A stretch of DNA of 64,000 bases from UBA8231 sp036011085 (GTDB lineage Bacteria; Latescibacterota; UBA2968; UBA8231). The notes under the pieces were generated by a model, which was not told the origin of the DNA, made no database searches, and saw only the letters and a program-made list of their open reading frames with translations. Shown here in pieces: positions 1-8,195 of this stretch. Location: contig DASCMS010000057.1 of NCBI GenBank assembly GCA_036011085.1, positions 1 through 64,000 on the forward strand. The letters run 5' to 3'. The position numbers and the translations under genes are program-made. Position 1 is the first letter of the stretch, and every line of letters begins with the position of its first letter.

Positions 1-119
1 ATCGCATATCATTCTTCCAGTGGTCTCTCCGTGAACTCTCAGAAGAACTCGATCCACTGGCTCAATTGGAGAGATGGCGAGGTGTGTCGCGGCAGACCAC
101 TCCGCGGATGGCGAAATGA

Positions 120-362
120 TCCGCGGCGGCCGGCGCCACGGATCGCGTCCGCCTGGAGAGGCTGTGTCGCTACGTGATTCGGCCGCCCCTGGCCGCCGGG
201 CGTCTGCAGATTCTGGATGCTGAAGGCGGACGGCCTTCGCATGTCGCTTCTTCGCTGAAGTCCGTCTGGTCCGACGGTACGTATCAGATCGTGTTGTCCC
301 CCGAGGAATTGCTCGAGAAGCTGGCCGCCCTGAAGCGCCTCGCCAAGTGTTCATTGGTGTGA
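120..362 (+). pseudogene. C-terminal remnant of an IS91-type transposase
   Basis: An 80-codon open stretch without a proper start, bounded upstream by an in-frame TGA at 117-119, reads DRVRLERLCRYVIRPPLAAG, then SVWSDGTYQIVLSPEELLEK and LAAL. This matches the C-terminal end of IS91/IS801-family Y2 transposases (consensus RLCRYxxRPPLAxxRL ... W.DGT ... PLELLERLAAL). The catalytic HUH and tyrosine part is missing, and the usual tail after LAAL (PPPRxHxxRYHGVLAP) is replaced by a short unrelated end. It is therefore a dead fragment. It may extend left of the window, but the frame is broken there. It lies about 430 bp from a tRNA-Cys gene, a common landing place for mobile DNA. Confidence 0.75.
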
Positions 363-747
363 AGTGGCGCGAACGTCGTCAGCGTAACTCCGGGTCGGTT
401 GCCCGACGATACCCAACGGAGTGTTAATCCGTTGGGTCGTCAGTGGTAGGAGGTCACCGAATGGCTCCGTGTGTCACCAGCGTGTCAGCCAGAGCACCCA
501 ACAGTAGGGGCGGCAGACAGATGCCTAGCGAACGCGCAGAGGTATTCTCCGATCCGCAGTCCCAAGAGAGGGAAGTGGCTGCGCCCGTTGACGGGGGACG
601 ATCAGTTACGCCAGCCCGCGAGGACGCCGAGGGAGCAACGAGCTCGCTCGGCGGGACGCTCATCAAGGTCCTTCACACGAGGACGGAGAACAGGAACACG
701 GTCGATCGCGTCCATCTGATTGAGCATCCAGGAAGACGCAGCCAACC
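363..747. other. Gene-free stretch between the transposase remnant and tRNA-Cys
   Basis: Several short open frames cross this stretch on both strands. None has a recognisable domain or a convincing ribosome-binding site, and overlapping frames compete. It may be decayed mobile DNA continuing from the transposase remnant. Apart from the hairpin at 411-437 I see nothing functional in it. Confidence 0.4.
411..437. repeat. Perfect 10-bp inverted repeat downstream of the IS91 remnant
   Basis: ACCCAACGGA and TCCGTTGGGT flank a 7-nt loop (GTGTTAA). There is no T-run after either arm, so it is a weak terminator candidate. It lies 49 bp after the stop of the transposase remnant and could be part of the terminal hairpin of the element; IS91-like elements do end in subterminal hairpins. 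That assignment is inference. Confidence 0.45.
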
Positions 748-788
748 AAACGGCCCCCACCGCTCATTCGTCGCAGTAGGGGCCGTTT
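748..788 (-). terminator. Terminator hairpin downstream of tRNA-Cys
   Basis: Arms AAACGGCCCC (748-757) and GGGGCCGTTT (779-788) are exact complements around a 21-nt loop. Read on the minus strand the hairpin starts 9 nt after the encoded CCA of tRNA-Cys and ends in GTTT. It is nearly symmetric, so it may also stop plus-strand transcription. Confidence 0.6.
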
Positions 789-796
789 AATGTTAT

Positions 797-870
797 TGGA
801 GGCGGCGCCCGGAATCGAACCGGGGATATGGGCTTTGCAGGCCCTTGCCTTACCACTTGGCCACGCCGCC
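797..870 (-). tRNA. tRNA-Cys (anticodon GCA)
   Basis: The reverse complement folds as a cloverleaf. The acceptor GGCGGCG (864-870) pairs with CGCCGCC (801-807), the discriminator is U as expected for cysteine tRNA, and CCA is encoded at 797-799. The anticodon loop contains GCA (complement of tgc at 836-838). The T-arm has the GGTTCGATTCC core. Length is 74 nt with CCA. Confidence 0.95.
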
Positions 871-897
871 TCTTTCAAAAGCTTGGGCAGACAGGAG

Positions 898-926
898 AAA
901 ATACTGGGGCCCAAAATCCGCGTCAA
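898..926 (-). promoter_or_regulatory. Sigma-70 promoter of tRNA-Cys
   Basis: On the minus strand TTGACG (926-921), a 17-nt spacer and TATTTT (903-898) lie so that transcription would start about 20 nt before the tRNA 5' end. The same box pattern and spacing are found in front of the tRNA-Lys gene in this window, which supports the call. Confidence 0.65.
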
Positions 927-939
927 CGGCGGCCCGTCA

Positions 940-968
940 TTTCACCGGCTCACCCCCGTCCCTATATT
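940..968 (+). promoter_or_regulatory. Candidate promoter of thyA-pheA
   Basis: TTTCAC (940-945), a 17-nt spacer and TATATT (963-968) precede the thyA ATG by 54 nt. The -35 box is weak but the -10 and spacing are good. Confidence 0.4.
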
Positions 969-1022
969 CAAAAGCGCCCCCCTCGCCCCTATCCCTCCCC
1001 GGACTGGATCGCCCTTTCGCCC

Positions 1023-1817
1023 ATGCGCCCATATCTCGATCTCGTGCAGCATGTTCTCGATGACGGTACGGACCGTGCCGATCGGACCGGCACCGGCACG
1101 CGGGCTGTCTTCGGCCACCAGATGCGCTTCGACCTGCGCGACGGCTTTCCCTGCGTGACCACCAAGAAGCTGCACCTCAAGTCCATCATCCATGAGCTGC
1201 TCTGGTTCCTGTCCGGCGACACCAACATCGGCTACCTCAAGGAGAATGGCGTCAGGATCTGGGACGAGTGGGCTGACGAGAACGGTGACCTCGGTCCCGT
1301 GTACGGCAGTCAGTGGCGCTCGTGGCCTACGGCCGATGGCGGTACCATCGATCAGATCACGAATCTGCTGGATTTGATCCAGACGAATCCGGACAGCCGC
1401 CGTATGGTCGTCTCCGCCTGGAACCCGGCCGAGATCGAGCACATGGCCCTGCCCCCGTGCCACTGCCTGTTCCAGTTTCAGGTCACCGACCGCCGCCTCA
1501 ACTGCCAGCTCTACCAGCGCAGCTGCGATGTCGGCCTGGGTGTTCCCTTCAACATCGCCTCCTACAGCCTGCTGACGATGATGATCGCCCAGGTCACCGG
1601 CCTCACGCCCGGGGACTTCGTCTGGACCGGTGGCGACGTCCACATCTACCACAACCACATCGATCCCCTGCGCGAACAGCTCTCCCGCGAGCCCCGCGAG
1701 CTGCCGCGCATGATGATTGAGGATCGTGGGCAGGACCTCTTCGGTTTCGGCTTCGACGACTTCAAACTTGTCGGCTATCGCCCCCATCCGACGATCCGCA
1801 TGGCCATCGCGGTCTGA
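1023..1817 (+). CDS. thyA: Thymidylate synthase
   Basis: ThyA methylates dUMP to dTMP using 5,10-methylenetetrahydrofolate as both carbon and hydride donor; cytoplasmic, deoxynucleotide synthesis. The ATG at 1023 gives 264 residues, the same length as E. coli ThyA, and starts MRPYLDLVQHVLDDG as in the family; the open frame to the left would add a long non-homologous extension through the tRNA region. Visible features are RTGTGT (phosphate-binding Arg loop), the nucleophile Cys146 in ALPPCHC, the RSCDVGLGVPFNIA dUMP-binding segment and GDVHIYHNH. The reductase supply matches the nearby nrdJ. pheA follows after 20 bp and is probably cotranscribed. Assignment is firm. Confidence 0.97.
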   Translation: MRPYLDLVQHVLDDGTDRADRTGTGTRAVFGHQMRFDLRDGFPCVTTKKLHLKSIIHELLWFLSGDTNIGYLKENGVRIWDEWADENGDLGPVYGSQWRSWPTADGGTIDQITNLLDLIQTNPDSRRMVVSAWNPAEIEHMALPPCHCLFQFQVTDRRLNCQLYQRSCDVGLGVPFNIASYSLLTMMIAQVTGLTPGDFVWTGGDVHIYHNHIDPLREQLSREPRELPRMMIEDRGQDLFGFGFDDFKLVGYRPHPTIRMAIAV

Positions 1818-1837
1818 GCACGGCCGGGAACGTTGTG

Positions 1838-2683
1838 ATGCCCCCCCTGATCGTCGCCATCCAGGGCGAGCTCGGCAGCAACAGCGAGCTGGCCGCCCGT
1901 GAGTACTTCAACGGCCGCGCCGTCGACATTCTGCCCTGCCAGTCCTTCGACGATCTCTTTGCCGCCGTCGAGGACCGTCGCGCTGGCGCTGCCATGGCGC
2001 CGGTGGAAAACTCACTGGCCGGCAGCATCCACGAGGTGTGGGATCTCTTCCTCGAACACCACCTGCCCGTGGCCGGCGAGATCCGCCTGCGTGTCATCCA
2101 CTGTCTGATCGGCCTGCCGGGTGCGAGCCTCGCCGACGTGCGACGCGTGCGCTCTCATCCGCAGGCACTGGCCCAGTGTTCCGACTACCTGGCAGCCATG
2201 GCTGACGTTCAGGTGGAAGCCGTGTACGACACGGCGGGAGCCGTGCAGATCATCAAGGCGGAGGGACGGCGGGAAGAGGCCGCCATCGCGCCGGCACAGG
2301 CCGCCGCCGACCATGGCATGCAGATCCTAGCCAGGGACCTGTCAGCCGCCGACAACTTCACGCGCTTCCTCGTGTTGGGAGAGGGTGTCGCCGGAGGCGG
2401 TTCACCCAGAACGTCCGTCATCCTCGAGATGGAACACACCGCGGCGGCTCTGCCGGCCGCCCTGGCGTCATTCACCGGACGCGGGATCGAGATCCTCAAA
2501 GTCGAGACGCGCAAGCGCGTCGGCCAACCGTGGGCCTACGGCGTCTACCTGGAGTTTGCCGGACCTGCTGACGGTGCCGCGGCGCAGGCCCTGCAGGAGA
2601 TCTCCGGTTTTGTCACCAACGTGCGCCTCGTGGGCACCTACCCGTCCGGGATCGCCGCCGAGCCCCGCCTGCACACTCGGTAG
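1838..2683 (+). CDS. pheA: Prephenate dehydratase with ACT domain
   Basis: Converts prephenate to phenylpyruvate, the last committed step to phenylalanine. The start at ATG 1838 is preferred over the adjacent in-frame GTG at 1835. About residues 4-180 form the dehydratase domain: it begins IVAIQGELGSNSELAA and contains APVENSLAGSI, SHPQALAQC and the catalytic NFTRFLVL segment. Residues about 195-275 form an ACT regulatory domain (PAALASFTGRGIEILKVETR), which in this family binds phenylalanine for feedback control. No chorismate mutase domain is fused, so mutase must be encoded elsewhere. It follows thyA by 20 bp. The 3' end converges on a minus-strand gene 26 bp away without a visible terminator. 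Confidence 0.95.
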   Translation: MPPLIVAIQGELGSNSELAAREYFNGRAVDILPCQSFDDLFAAVEDRRAGAAMAPVENSLAGSIHEVWDLFLEHHLPVAGEIRLRVIHCLIGLPGASLADVRRVRSHPQALAQCSDYLAAMADVQVEAVYDTAGAVQIIKAEGRREEAAIAPAQAAADHGMQILARDLSAADNFTRFLVLGEGVAGGGSPRTSVILEMEHTAAALPAALASFTGRGIEILKVETRKRVGQPWAYGVYLEFAGPADGAAAQALQEISGFVTNVRLVGTYPSGIAAEPRLHTR

Positions 2684-2709
2684 ACAGACAGGCAGGTACA
2701 GTCCTCTCC

Positions 2710-3075
2710 TCAGTCGGCGGCCGGGTGCACGACCTCCGGCATCGACTCGTCCACGCGCCACGTTCCCAGCTCGCCGTCCCCATCCAGATCGGCGTAGACG
2801 ACGACGGAAAAGCCCCGCGTGGGGTCGTGGCGCGCTTCATAGGCATACTCTTCCAGCCATGGCAGGTAGGCCCGGTACAGCGGGTCGTCGGGGGCGAAAT
2901 ACTGGCCATGGCGGGCGAAATGATCCGCTTCCATTTCGTAGAGCTGCATCAGTCCGGCTTCCAGCTGGATCTCGCGGGCTTCTGCCGGCGTGATGCGCGA
3001 GAAACGGGCGATGCCGATGCCCCCCAGGATCGCCAGGATCACGAGGATCTCCGCCCACAGCAGCCAGCGCCTCAT
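2710..3075 (-). CDS. Small membrane-anchored pilin-like protein
   Basis: A 121-residue protein with one N-terminal hydrophobic helix (residues 4-23, LLWAEILVILAILGGIGI), then a helical stretch rich in Glu and a C-terminal part with VVVYADLDGDGELGTWRVDE. The layout (N-terminal helix, EAREIQLEAGLMQLYEME, DGDG loop before a final strand) resembles type IV pilins and pseudopilins, but the cleavage motif GFTLIE is absent, so prepilin processing is doubtful. Its ATG overlaps the stop of the upstream lipoprotein gene (ATGA), so the two are translationally coupled. It is the last gene of the topA unit. Function is unknown. Confidence 0.6.
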   Translation of the reverse strand: MRRWLLWAEILVILAILGGIGIARFSRITPAEAREIQLEAGLMQLYEMEADHFARHGQYFAPDDPLYRAYLPWLEEYAYEARHDPTRGFSVVVYADLDGDGELGTWRVDESMPEVVHPAAD

Positions 3076-4718
3076 TGCGCCTCGCCTGTCGGGTTGACCT
3101 CAACCGGCGGAGGGGCGGGCGGCAGCGGCAGAGCCAGGCTCATCGTGTCGCCCTGTTCGAGTTGCACGTCGCCGTGCAGGACGAAGGGCTCCGCCTCGCG
3201 GTAGGGATCTTCCAGCTGACCGGCGTCCCAGTCACCGTCTTCGTTGCGGTCGAGCCACGCCGACACCGAGTACTTTCCCGGGGCGAGAGAATCGAACCGG
3301 AAGCTTCCCGTCGAGTCGGCCATCGCCGCCATCCCGCCGGCCACTGCCTCGAGTCGAATCCGCGCTCTCCCATCCACCTCATCGGGCCAGAGGCTGACAC
3401 CCGTGATCGTCGCCAGCGCCTCGGTGGGCAGCAGATCGAAGGTGACGGCAGCCGAGCTGTCGTCCGGGGCGAGACCGGCCAGGTCCTGCAGACCGAGAAG
3501 ACTCAGCTCCATGTGCCAGAGACCGGGCGCAAACAGGGTGTCTGGCGTGAAGGTCATACTGGTCTCCGAACGCCAGATCCATTCACCATCGGGAGAGGAT
3601 GTTGAATCGACGCCCGTCCAACCCGCGACGGCCCGGGTCGTGTCCATCGCTTCGCTGAAGATCACGTTCACCCTGGGGGCTGAGGCCACATCTCCGGTGG
3701 GTTCGACACGCACCACCCTCGGTGCTTTGCTATCCTGGCGTGCCGTGCCGCGCAGCTCCACGTCTTCTGTCTCCAGATCGATACCCGATCGTCGCACACG
3801 AAGAGAGTACGTGTGTCCCTCCTCCTGCAGCGAGGTCCTCACGTGGATTCTCTCCGCATCGGCAGGGTCGCGGTAGATGCTCTCGATCGACAGACCGCCC
3901 ATCTCGATGTCGAGATCATCGACCTGGACGGCCCGATCGAACACGACCAGCACCCGACGTCCTGTCACAGCGCTGGCGCGCACGACTGCCGGCTGTACCT
4001 GCCGACGGGCCAGACGCTGATCCCCCGCCGCCGTCGCACCTTGGCCGGCCACGTCGACGTCTGCCGACGGCAACGCCAGAGGTTCGCCGGAATCCGGTTG
4101 CTGATTGCGATTGCCGTCGACGAAACCGATCACGCGGTACTGCCCCCGCGCCAGACGCTCGAACCGGTAGGTACCGTCCGTCCCGGTCTGCGTCACGTAC
4201 GCCGGATCGTCGGTGGCGGTACGCCCGTCGAAGCTCGCCAGATCGTAGGCCCAGACGTAGGCGCCACGTTGCGGCGTGTTGTCGGCGCCGATGATCCTGC
4301 CTTCCAGTTCTCCGGAGTCGAGCTGCTCCCCGGTGGCAAAGGCGAGATGGAAGGAGTCCTCGAGGCGATTGCCCCGCAGATCGCGGCCGTCCGTGCCGAC
4401 GGTGACCACGTAGGTGCGTCCCGCCGTCAATCCGCCGCGTGGCTGGATACGCAACTGGCGGCCGCTCCATTCCATATCGATCTCCACCCGGGGCGCCACG
4501 AACACGGCCTGCTCCACGCGCTGCCGATCCATGGCCTCGCTGAAGTCGATGGTGACGATGGCCGACGCCGGCACCGAGGCGGCGTCCGCCGCCGGCGAGT
4601 GGTCGATCACCGTGGGAGCCGTGCGGTCCACCGGGCCGCCTGGTGGACGCGCCTGCTTGGCACAACCGGCGGCCAGCAGCGTCATAAGCGCGAGAATTCC
4701 GATCGCTGCAACCCTCAT
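3072..4718 (-). CDS. Ig-like (Big_5/SbsA-type) lipoprotein
   Basis: Start ATG 4718 gives 548 residues with a clear lipoprotein signal: MRVAAIGILALMTLLAAGC, lipid-attached Cys at position 19. The mature part begins with a Pro-rich linker and an SbsA-like Ig domain (TVIDHSPAADAASVP ... IDFSEAMD). A carboxypeptidase-regulatory-like beta fold follows (GELEGRIIGADNT ... GTDGTYRFERLARGQYRV), then a second Ig domain (VIFSEAMDTTRA), another CarboxypepD_reg-like repeat (STGSFRFDSLAPGKYSVSAW) and a Pro-rich tail. Such proteins are common, uncharacterised cell-envelope lipoproteins in FCB bacteria. ATGA overlap with the upstream Xer-like gene and with the pilin-like gene downstream indicates tight cotranslation. 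The longer open frame upstream lies inside the xer gene and is not used. Confidence 0.8.
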   Translation of the reverse strand: MRVAAIGILALMTLLAAGCAKQARPPGGPVDRTAPTVIDHSPAADAASVPASAIVTIDFSEAMDRQRVEQAVFVAPRVEIDMEWSGRQLRIQPRGGLTAGRTYVVTVGTDGRDLRGNRLEDSFHLAFATGEQLDSGELEGRIIGADNTPQRGAYVWAYDLASFDGRTATDDPAYVTQTGTDGTYRFERLARGQYRVIGFVDGNRNQQPDSGEPLALPSADVDVAGQGATAAGDQRLARRQVQPAVVRASAVTGRRVLVVFDRAVQVDDLDIEMGGLSIESIYRDPADAERIHVRTSLQEEGHTYSLRVRRSGIDLETEDVELRGTARQDSKAPRVVRVEPTGDVASAPRVNVIFSEAMDTTRAVAGWTGVDSTSSPDGEWIWRSETSMTFTPDTLFAPGLWHMELSLLGLQDLAGLAPDDSSAAVTFDLLPTEALATITGVSLWPDEVDGRARIRLEAVAGGMAAMADSTGSFRFDSLAPGKYSVSAWLDRNEDGDWDAGQLEDPYREAEPFVLHGDVQLEQGDTMSLALPLPPAPPPVEVNPTGEAQ

Positions 4719-5683
4719 GCTCTCGGGTGCGCTTTCCTGTATCGCGCCACCAGATCCTCTGAATCTACCGTCGCCGCCACGGCTACACGCACGCTGCGCC
4801 GGCCCAGCAGGGCCGCCACCAGACCGGCGTCGGCGCCAGCGTCGACCAGGTGCCGCTCGCAGGCTGCCCGCAGCGTTCCAGGCCCGTGGCGACGACGGGC
4901 CCTCTCGTGCTTCCACCCACCCTCGGACCGATCGAGAACCCGCAGATAACGCTCCACGATTCGCTGTACGGTCCGTGGCCGCAGCCGGCGTCCGCGGGCA
5001 CTGACGAACAGCGCCCCCGCGTCGACCTGGGTCATTTCGCGGTCCACTAGCACCTCGGCCCGCTGCAGCAGGTAATCCCGCAAGGCGGCCGTCCCCGGCG
5101 CCCCCAGGGGGGCCACGGAACTCGGGGTATCCGGCGTGCTCTGCCGTTGCACCTGCAGGCGCTCGCCGGCCAGATCCAGGTGGCTGAGGTTCAGGGCCAG
5201 CAGTTCGTCCAGGCGCAGACCGGCGCCATAGAGCAACTCCAGGATCGCCCGGTTGCGGGCGCCGGTAAAGGAGTCCCGTTCCGGTAGCTGCAGCAGGGAG
5301 CGGATCTGTTGGGGCGTGAGGGGTGCGGGGTCACTGGCCGGCTCCTCGGGCCGGACACCCAGGGCGGGGTTGTCGGGCCGCACGCCGGCACACTGCAGAA
5401 ATCGAAAGAGAGAGCGTATGGCCGCCAGCTTGCGGGTGATGGTTCGCGGCTGTCGGCCCTCGACGGCCAGGTGTTCGCAGAAGGCCTTCACGTGCTCCGC
5501 CTCGATGGTGCTCACCGTCGGTCCGGCGATGCAGGTATGCAGAAAGCGGGCGAACTGGCTCAGGTCGGTGGCGTAGGCCTGTCGTGTGCGCGGCAGAACG
5601 CGGTCACCCCCCGATGCATCAAGGTCGGCGACGAACAGATCGACGCCGACCTCGGTGGCGGAACGGGGGGAGAGAATTGGCAC
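4715..5683 (-). CDS. Degenerate XerC/D-like tyrosine recombinase, predicted inactive
   Basis: Start GTG 5683 sits 7 nt after AGGAG (a second GTG at 5689 is too close); 322 residues. The N-terminal SAM-like core-binding domain (about 10-100) and the C-terminal catalytic fold (about 120-300) are recognisable: TRQAYATDLSQFARFL, then LYGAGLRLDELLALNLSHLD. Arg157 (GLR) and Arg272 (TLR) of the active site remain. The beta-hairpin Lys region (normally GKGxK) reads QRQSTPDTPSS, the HxxR His is Gly269 (PGTLRA), the LGH His is Arg295 (LLGRRS), and the nucleophilic Tyr position is Ala304. The other frames show no rescued sequence, so this is not a simple frameshift. It sits 34 bp after topA and overlaps the lipoprotein start. 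It might bind DNA without cutting, or be decaying. Confidence 0.75.
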   Translation of the reverse strand: MPILSPRSATEVGVDLFVADLDASGGDRVLPRTRQAYATDLSQFARFLHTCIAGPTVSTIEAEHVKAFCEHLAVEGRQPRTITRKLAAIRSLFRFLQCAGVRPDNPALGVRPEEPASDPAPLTPQQIRSLLQLPERDSFTGARNRAILELLYGAGLRLDELLALNLSHLDLAGERLQVQRQSTPDTPSSVAPLGAPGTAALRDYLLQRAEVLVDREMTQVDAGALFVSARGRRLRPRTVQRIVERYLRVLDRSEGGWKHERARRRHGPGTLRAACERHLVDAGADAGLVAALLGRRSVRVAVAATVDSEDLVARYRKAHPRA

Positions 5684-5717
5684 GGACACGCTCCTGCGCC
5701 CGAGATTCAGTCGTTGA

Positions 5718-8009
5718 TTACGCCGCCTGCGAATCCTGGGTCTCTGCAGCCGCTGTCTCGGCACCCTCCGGCTCGGCCTCGGGGGCCTCGAAGCGGGTGT
5801 CACAGACCTTGCAGTGCAGTGACGCGGTGCCACCGCGACTGGCTTTCTCGTAGAGTATGGGCGCCTCGCAGTGGGAGCAGGGACCCGCCACCGGCTTGTC
5901 CCAGCTGGCGAACTTGCAGGACGGGTATTGATTGCACCCGTAGAATACCTTGCCCTTGCGTGACTGCTTCTCGACGATGTCCCCCTTGCTGCATTCGGGA
6001 CAGGTGATACCCAGTGAAAAGGGTTTCACATTCTTGCAGTCTGGGTACCCGGAGCAGGCCAGGAAACGGCCGTACCGGCCCGTCTTGACGACCATGGGCT
6101 TCTCGCACTGTTCGCAGACCTCGTCGGTTTCGGCCGGCTCGCGGTCCTCTTCCAGTGGCTTCGTGTTCTTGCACTGCGGGTAGCCCGGACAGGCCAGGAA
6201 GCGCCCGTTGCGCCCCCACTTGACCACCATGTTCTTGCCGCACTCCTCGCAGACGACGTCGGTCTCTTCCTGGAAGGATTGCTTCAGTTCCTTGCGCCGC
6301 GCGTTGGCGTCCTCGAGGGGGCCCTTCCACGAGCCGTAGAACTGGCGCACGGACTCGACCCAGTCTTCCTTGCCGTCCTCGATGCGGTCGAGTTTGTCTT
6401 CCATCTTGGCTGTGAACTCGACATCGAAGATGTTCGGGAAGGTGGCCACGAGAAACTTGTTCACCGTCTGGCCGCGCTCGGTACCCTCGAAGTAGCGGTT
6501 GTCCATCTTCTCGACGTATTCGCGGTCCTGCAGGGTCGAGATGATCTGCGCATAGGTGCTCGGCCGGCCGATGCCCTTGGCTTCGAGTTCTTTGACCAGC
6601 GACGCCTCGGAGAACCGGGCCGGAGGCTTGGTGAAGTGTTGCTCGGGAAGCAGTTCCTTCAACTCGAGGCTTTCGCCTTCCTTGAGGTCCGGTGGCACCT
6701 GACCCGTCTCCTCCTCCTCCTCCTCCTCTTCCTTGCTTTCGGTGTAGAGCGCCGTAAAGCCGGGAAACTTCACCGACGAGCCGGTAGCCCGCAGGGTATA
6801 CTCGCCCGCCTCGATGTCGACACTGGTGATGTTGAGCACCTGCGGCTCCATCTGCGAGGCGACGAAGCGCTTCCAGATGATGTCGTAGAGCTTGGCCTGA
6901 TCGGGCGCCAGGTACTGTTTCATCTTCTCCGGTGTGCGGGCCGCCGAGGTGGCGCGGATCGCTTCGTGGGCATCCTGGGCGCCGCGGCGTGTCTTGTAGA
7001 CATTCGGCTCCTTGGGCACGTACTCCTCGCCGAACTGCTTGCCGATCTGCTCGCGCACCTCGGTGATGGCGTCGTCGGAGATACGGACCGAGTCGGTACG
7101 CATGTAGGTGATGAGACCCACCGTCTCACCGCCGCCGATGTCGACACCTTCGTACAGTTGCTGGGCTACTGCCATTGTGCGTTTGACGGTGAAGCGTAGC
7201 TTGCGCGCCGCATCCTGCTGCAGTGTGCTGGTGATAAAGGGCGCTGCCGGCCGGCGGCGCTGTTCCCGCCGTTTGACCGACTTGACATGAAAAGTCGCCG
7301 CCTTCAGATCGGCGACGATCTTGTCTGACGTCTCCTGATTGCCGATCTCGACTTTCTCGCCTTTGTGCTGCAGCACGCGGGACTTGAAAACCACCTGGGC
7401 TTCACCCGTCTCGTGCCCGAGCAGAACATCGATGGACCAGTACTCCTGCGGCTCAAACTTGGAGATTTCGTCATCGCGCTCGCAGATCAATCTCAGGGCG
7501 ACGGACTGCACGCGGCCGGCGGACAGCCCGGCGTGGATCACCTTCCATAGTAGGGGGCTGATCTCGTAGCCCACGAGCCGATCGAGGACGCGCCGTGCCT
7601 GCTGGGCATTGACCTTGTCGAGATCGAGATCGCTCGACTTGCCGATCGACTCGCGCACGGCTTTCGGCGTGATCTCGTTGAACAGGATGCGCTTGATGTC
7701 GGCTTCCTTCGGCGAAATCGCTGCCGCCACATGCCAGGCGATGGCCTCTCCCTCGCGATCGGGGTCTGTTGCCAGGTAGATGGTGTCAGCCGAAGCGGCC
7801 GCCCGTTTCAGTTCGGTGAGAATCTTGCCCTTGCCGCGGATCGTCACGTAGCGTGGTGCAAAGTCCTTGTCGACATCGACGCCCAGTTCCTTCGGGGGCA
7901 GATCACGCACGTGACCCATACACGACTTCACGACGAAATCCTTGCCGAGGATCTTGTTGATGGTGGTCGCCTTGGCCGGCGACTCTACAACTACCAGTGA
8001 CTTAGCCAT
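5718..8009 (-). CDS. topA: DNA topoisomerase I
   Basis: Type IA topoisomerase that relaxes negative supercoils. 763 residues from ATG 8009, starting MAKSLVVVESPAKA. The Toprim domain carries E9 and DPDRE (about 82-86). The catalytic tyrosine is Tyr302 in ITYMRTDS; GRPSTYA and HEAIR are further family motifs. An acidic run (KEEEEEEEE, encoded by a GAG/GAA repeat) interrupts the gate region near residue 430. The C-terminus has several zinc ribbons: two clear CxxCxxxMVVKxGRxGRFLACxGYPxC copies, one CPECSKG copy, and a divergent fourth ending in a Cys pair and an Ala/Glu tail. Head gene of the topA-xer-lipoprotein-pilin unit. Confidence 0.97.
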   Translation of the reverse strand: MAKSLVVVESPAKATTINKILGKDFVVKSCMGHVRDLPPKELGVDVDKDFAPRYVTIRGKGKILTELKRAAASADTIYLATDPDREGEAIAWHVAAAISPKEADIKRILFNEITPKAVRESIGKSSDLDLDKVNAQQARRVLDRLVGYEISPLLWKVIHAGLSAGRVQSVALRLICERDDEISKFEPQEYWSIDVLLGHETGEAQVVFKSRVLQHKGEKVEIGNQETSDKIVADLKAATFHVKSVKRREQRRRPAAPFITSTLQQDAARKLRFTVKRTMAVAQQLYEGVDIGGGETVGLITYMRTDSVRISDDAITEVREQIGKQFGEEYVPKEPNVYKTRRGAQDAHEAIRATSAARTPEKMKQYLAPDQAKLYDIIWKRFVASQMEPQVLNITSVDIEAGEYTLRATGSSVKFPGFTALYTESKEEEEEEEETGQVPPDLKEGESLELKELLPEQHFTKPPARFSEASLVKELEAKGIGRPSTYAQIISTLQDREYVEKMDNRYFEGTERGQTVNKFLVATFPNIFDVEFTAKMEDKLDRIEDGKEDWVESVRQFYGSWKGPLEDANARRKELKQSFQEETDVVCEECGKNMVVKWGRNGRFLACPGYPQCKNTKPLEEDREPAETDEVCEQCEKPMVVKTGRYGRFLACSGYPDCKNVKPFSLGITCPECSKGDIVEKQSRKGKVFYGCNQYPSCKFASWDKPVAGPCSHCEAPILYEKASRGGTASLHCKVCDTRFEAPEAEPEGAETAAAETQDSQAA

Positions 8010-8054
8010 TCTCAGTGATTCTTTTCAGTGAATCTGGTGTAACAAAATTGAATA

Positions 8055-8079
8055 CGGCCCAGGCTCAGAGCCCGGGCCG
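8055..8079. promoter_or_regulatory. Strong hairpin in the topA/map divergent region
   Basis: CGGCCC and GGGCCG enclose an inner GGCT-CAG-AGCC stem, with single unpaired bases between. It lies 46 bp before the topA ATG, so it would be in the topA leader if transcription starts upstream. No T-run follows on either strand, so simple termination is unlikely. Confidence 0.4.
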
Positions 8080-8124
8080 CCTGTTCTCAACATACAGACG
8101 GGCTCGGGGATCCGCAACGAGTCC

Positions 8125-8151
8125 TTGACGCCTATGGGTCCTATCTATTAT
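8125..8151 (+). promoter_or_regulatory. Candidate promoter of map
   Basis: TTGACG (8125-8130) and TATTAT (8146-8151) are 15 nt apart; TTATGT at 8148 gives 17 nt spacing with a poorer -10. The map ribosome-binding site follows about 30 nt later. Confidence 0.4.
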
Positions 8152-8195
8152 GTAAAACAACAACAAACGACGATTCCCTTGAGGAGCCACAGCCG

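Noticed and set aside
443..790. Open frame of 115 codons before tRNA-Cys
   Set aside because: No recognisable domain, competing open frames on both strands, and its end lies in the tRNA-Cys terminator hairpin.
942..1787. Long minus-strand open frame opposite thyA
   Set aside because: Shadow of the high-GC codon pattern; no domain and fully overlapped by a certain gene.
4783..5001. Frameshift explaining the missing catalytic residues of the Xer-like protein
   Set aside because: The alternative frame shows none of the LGH...Y or HxLRH motifs.
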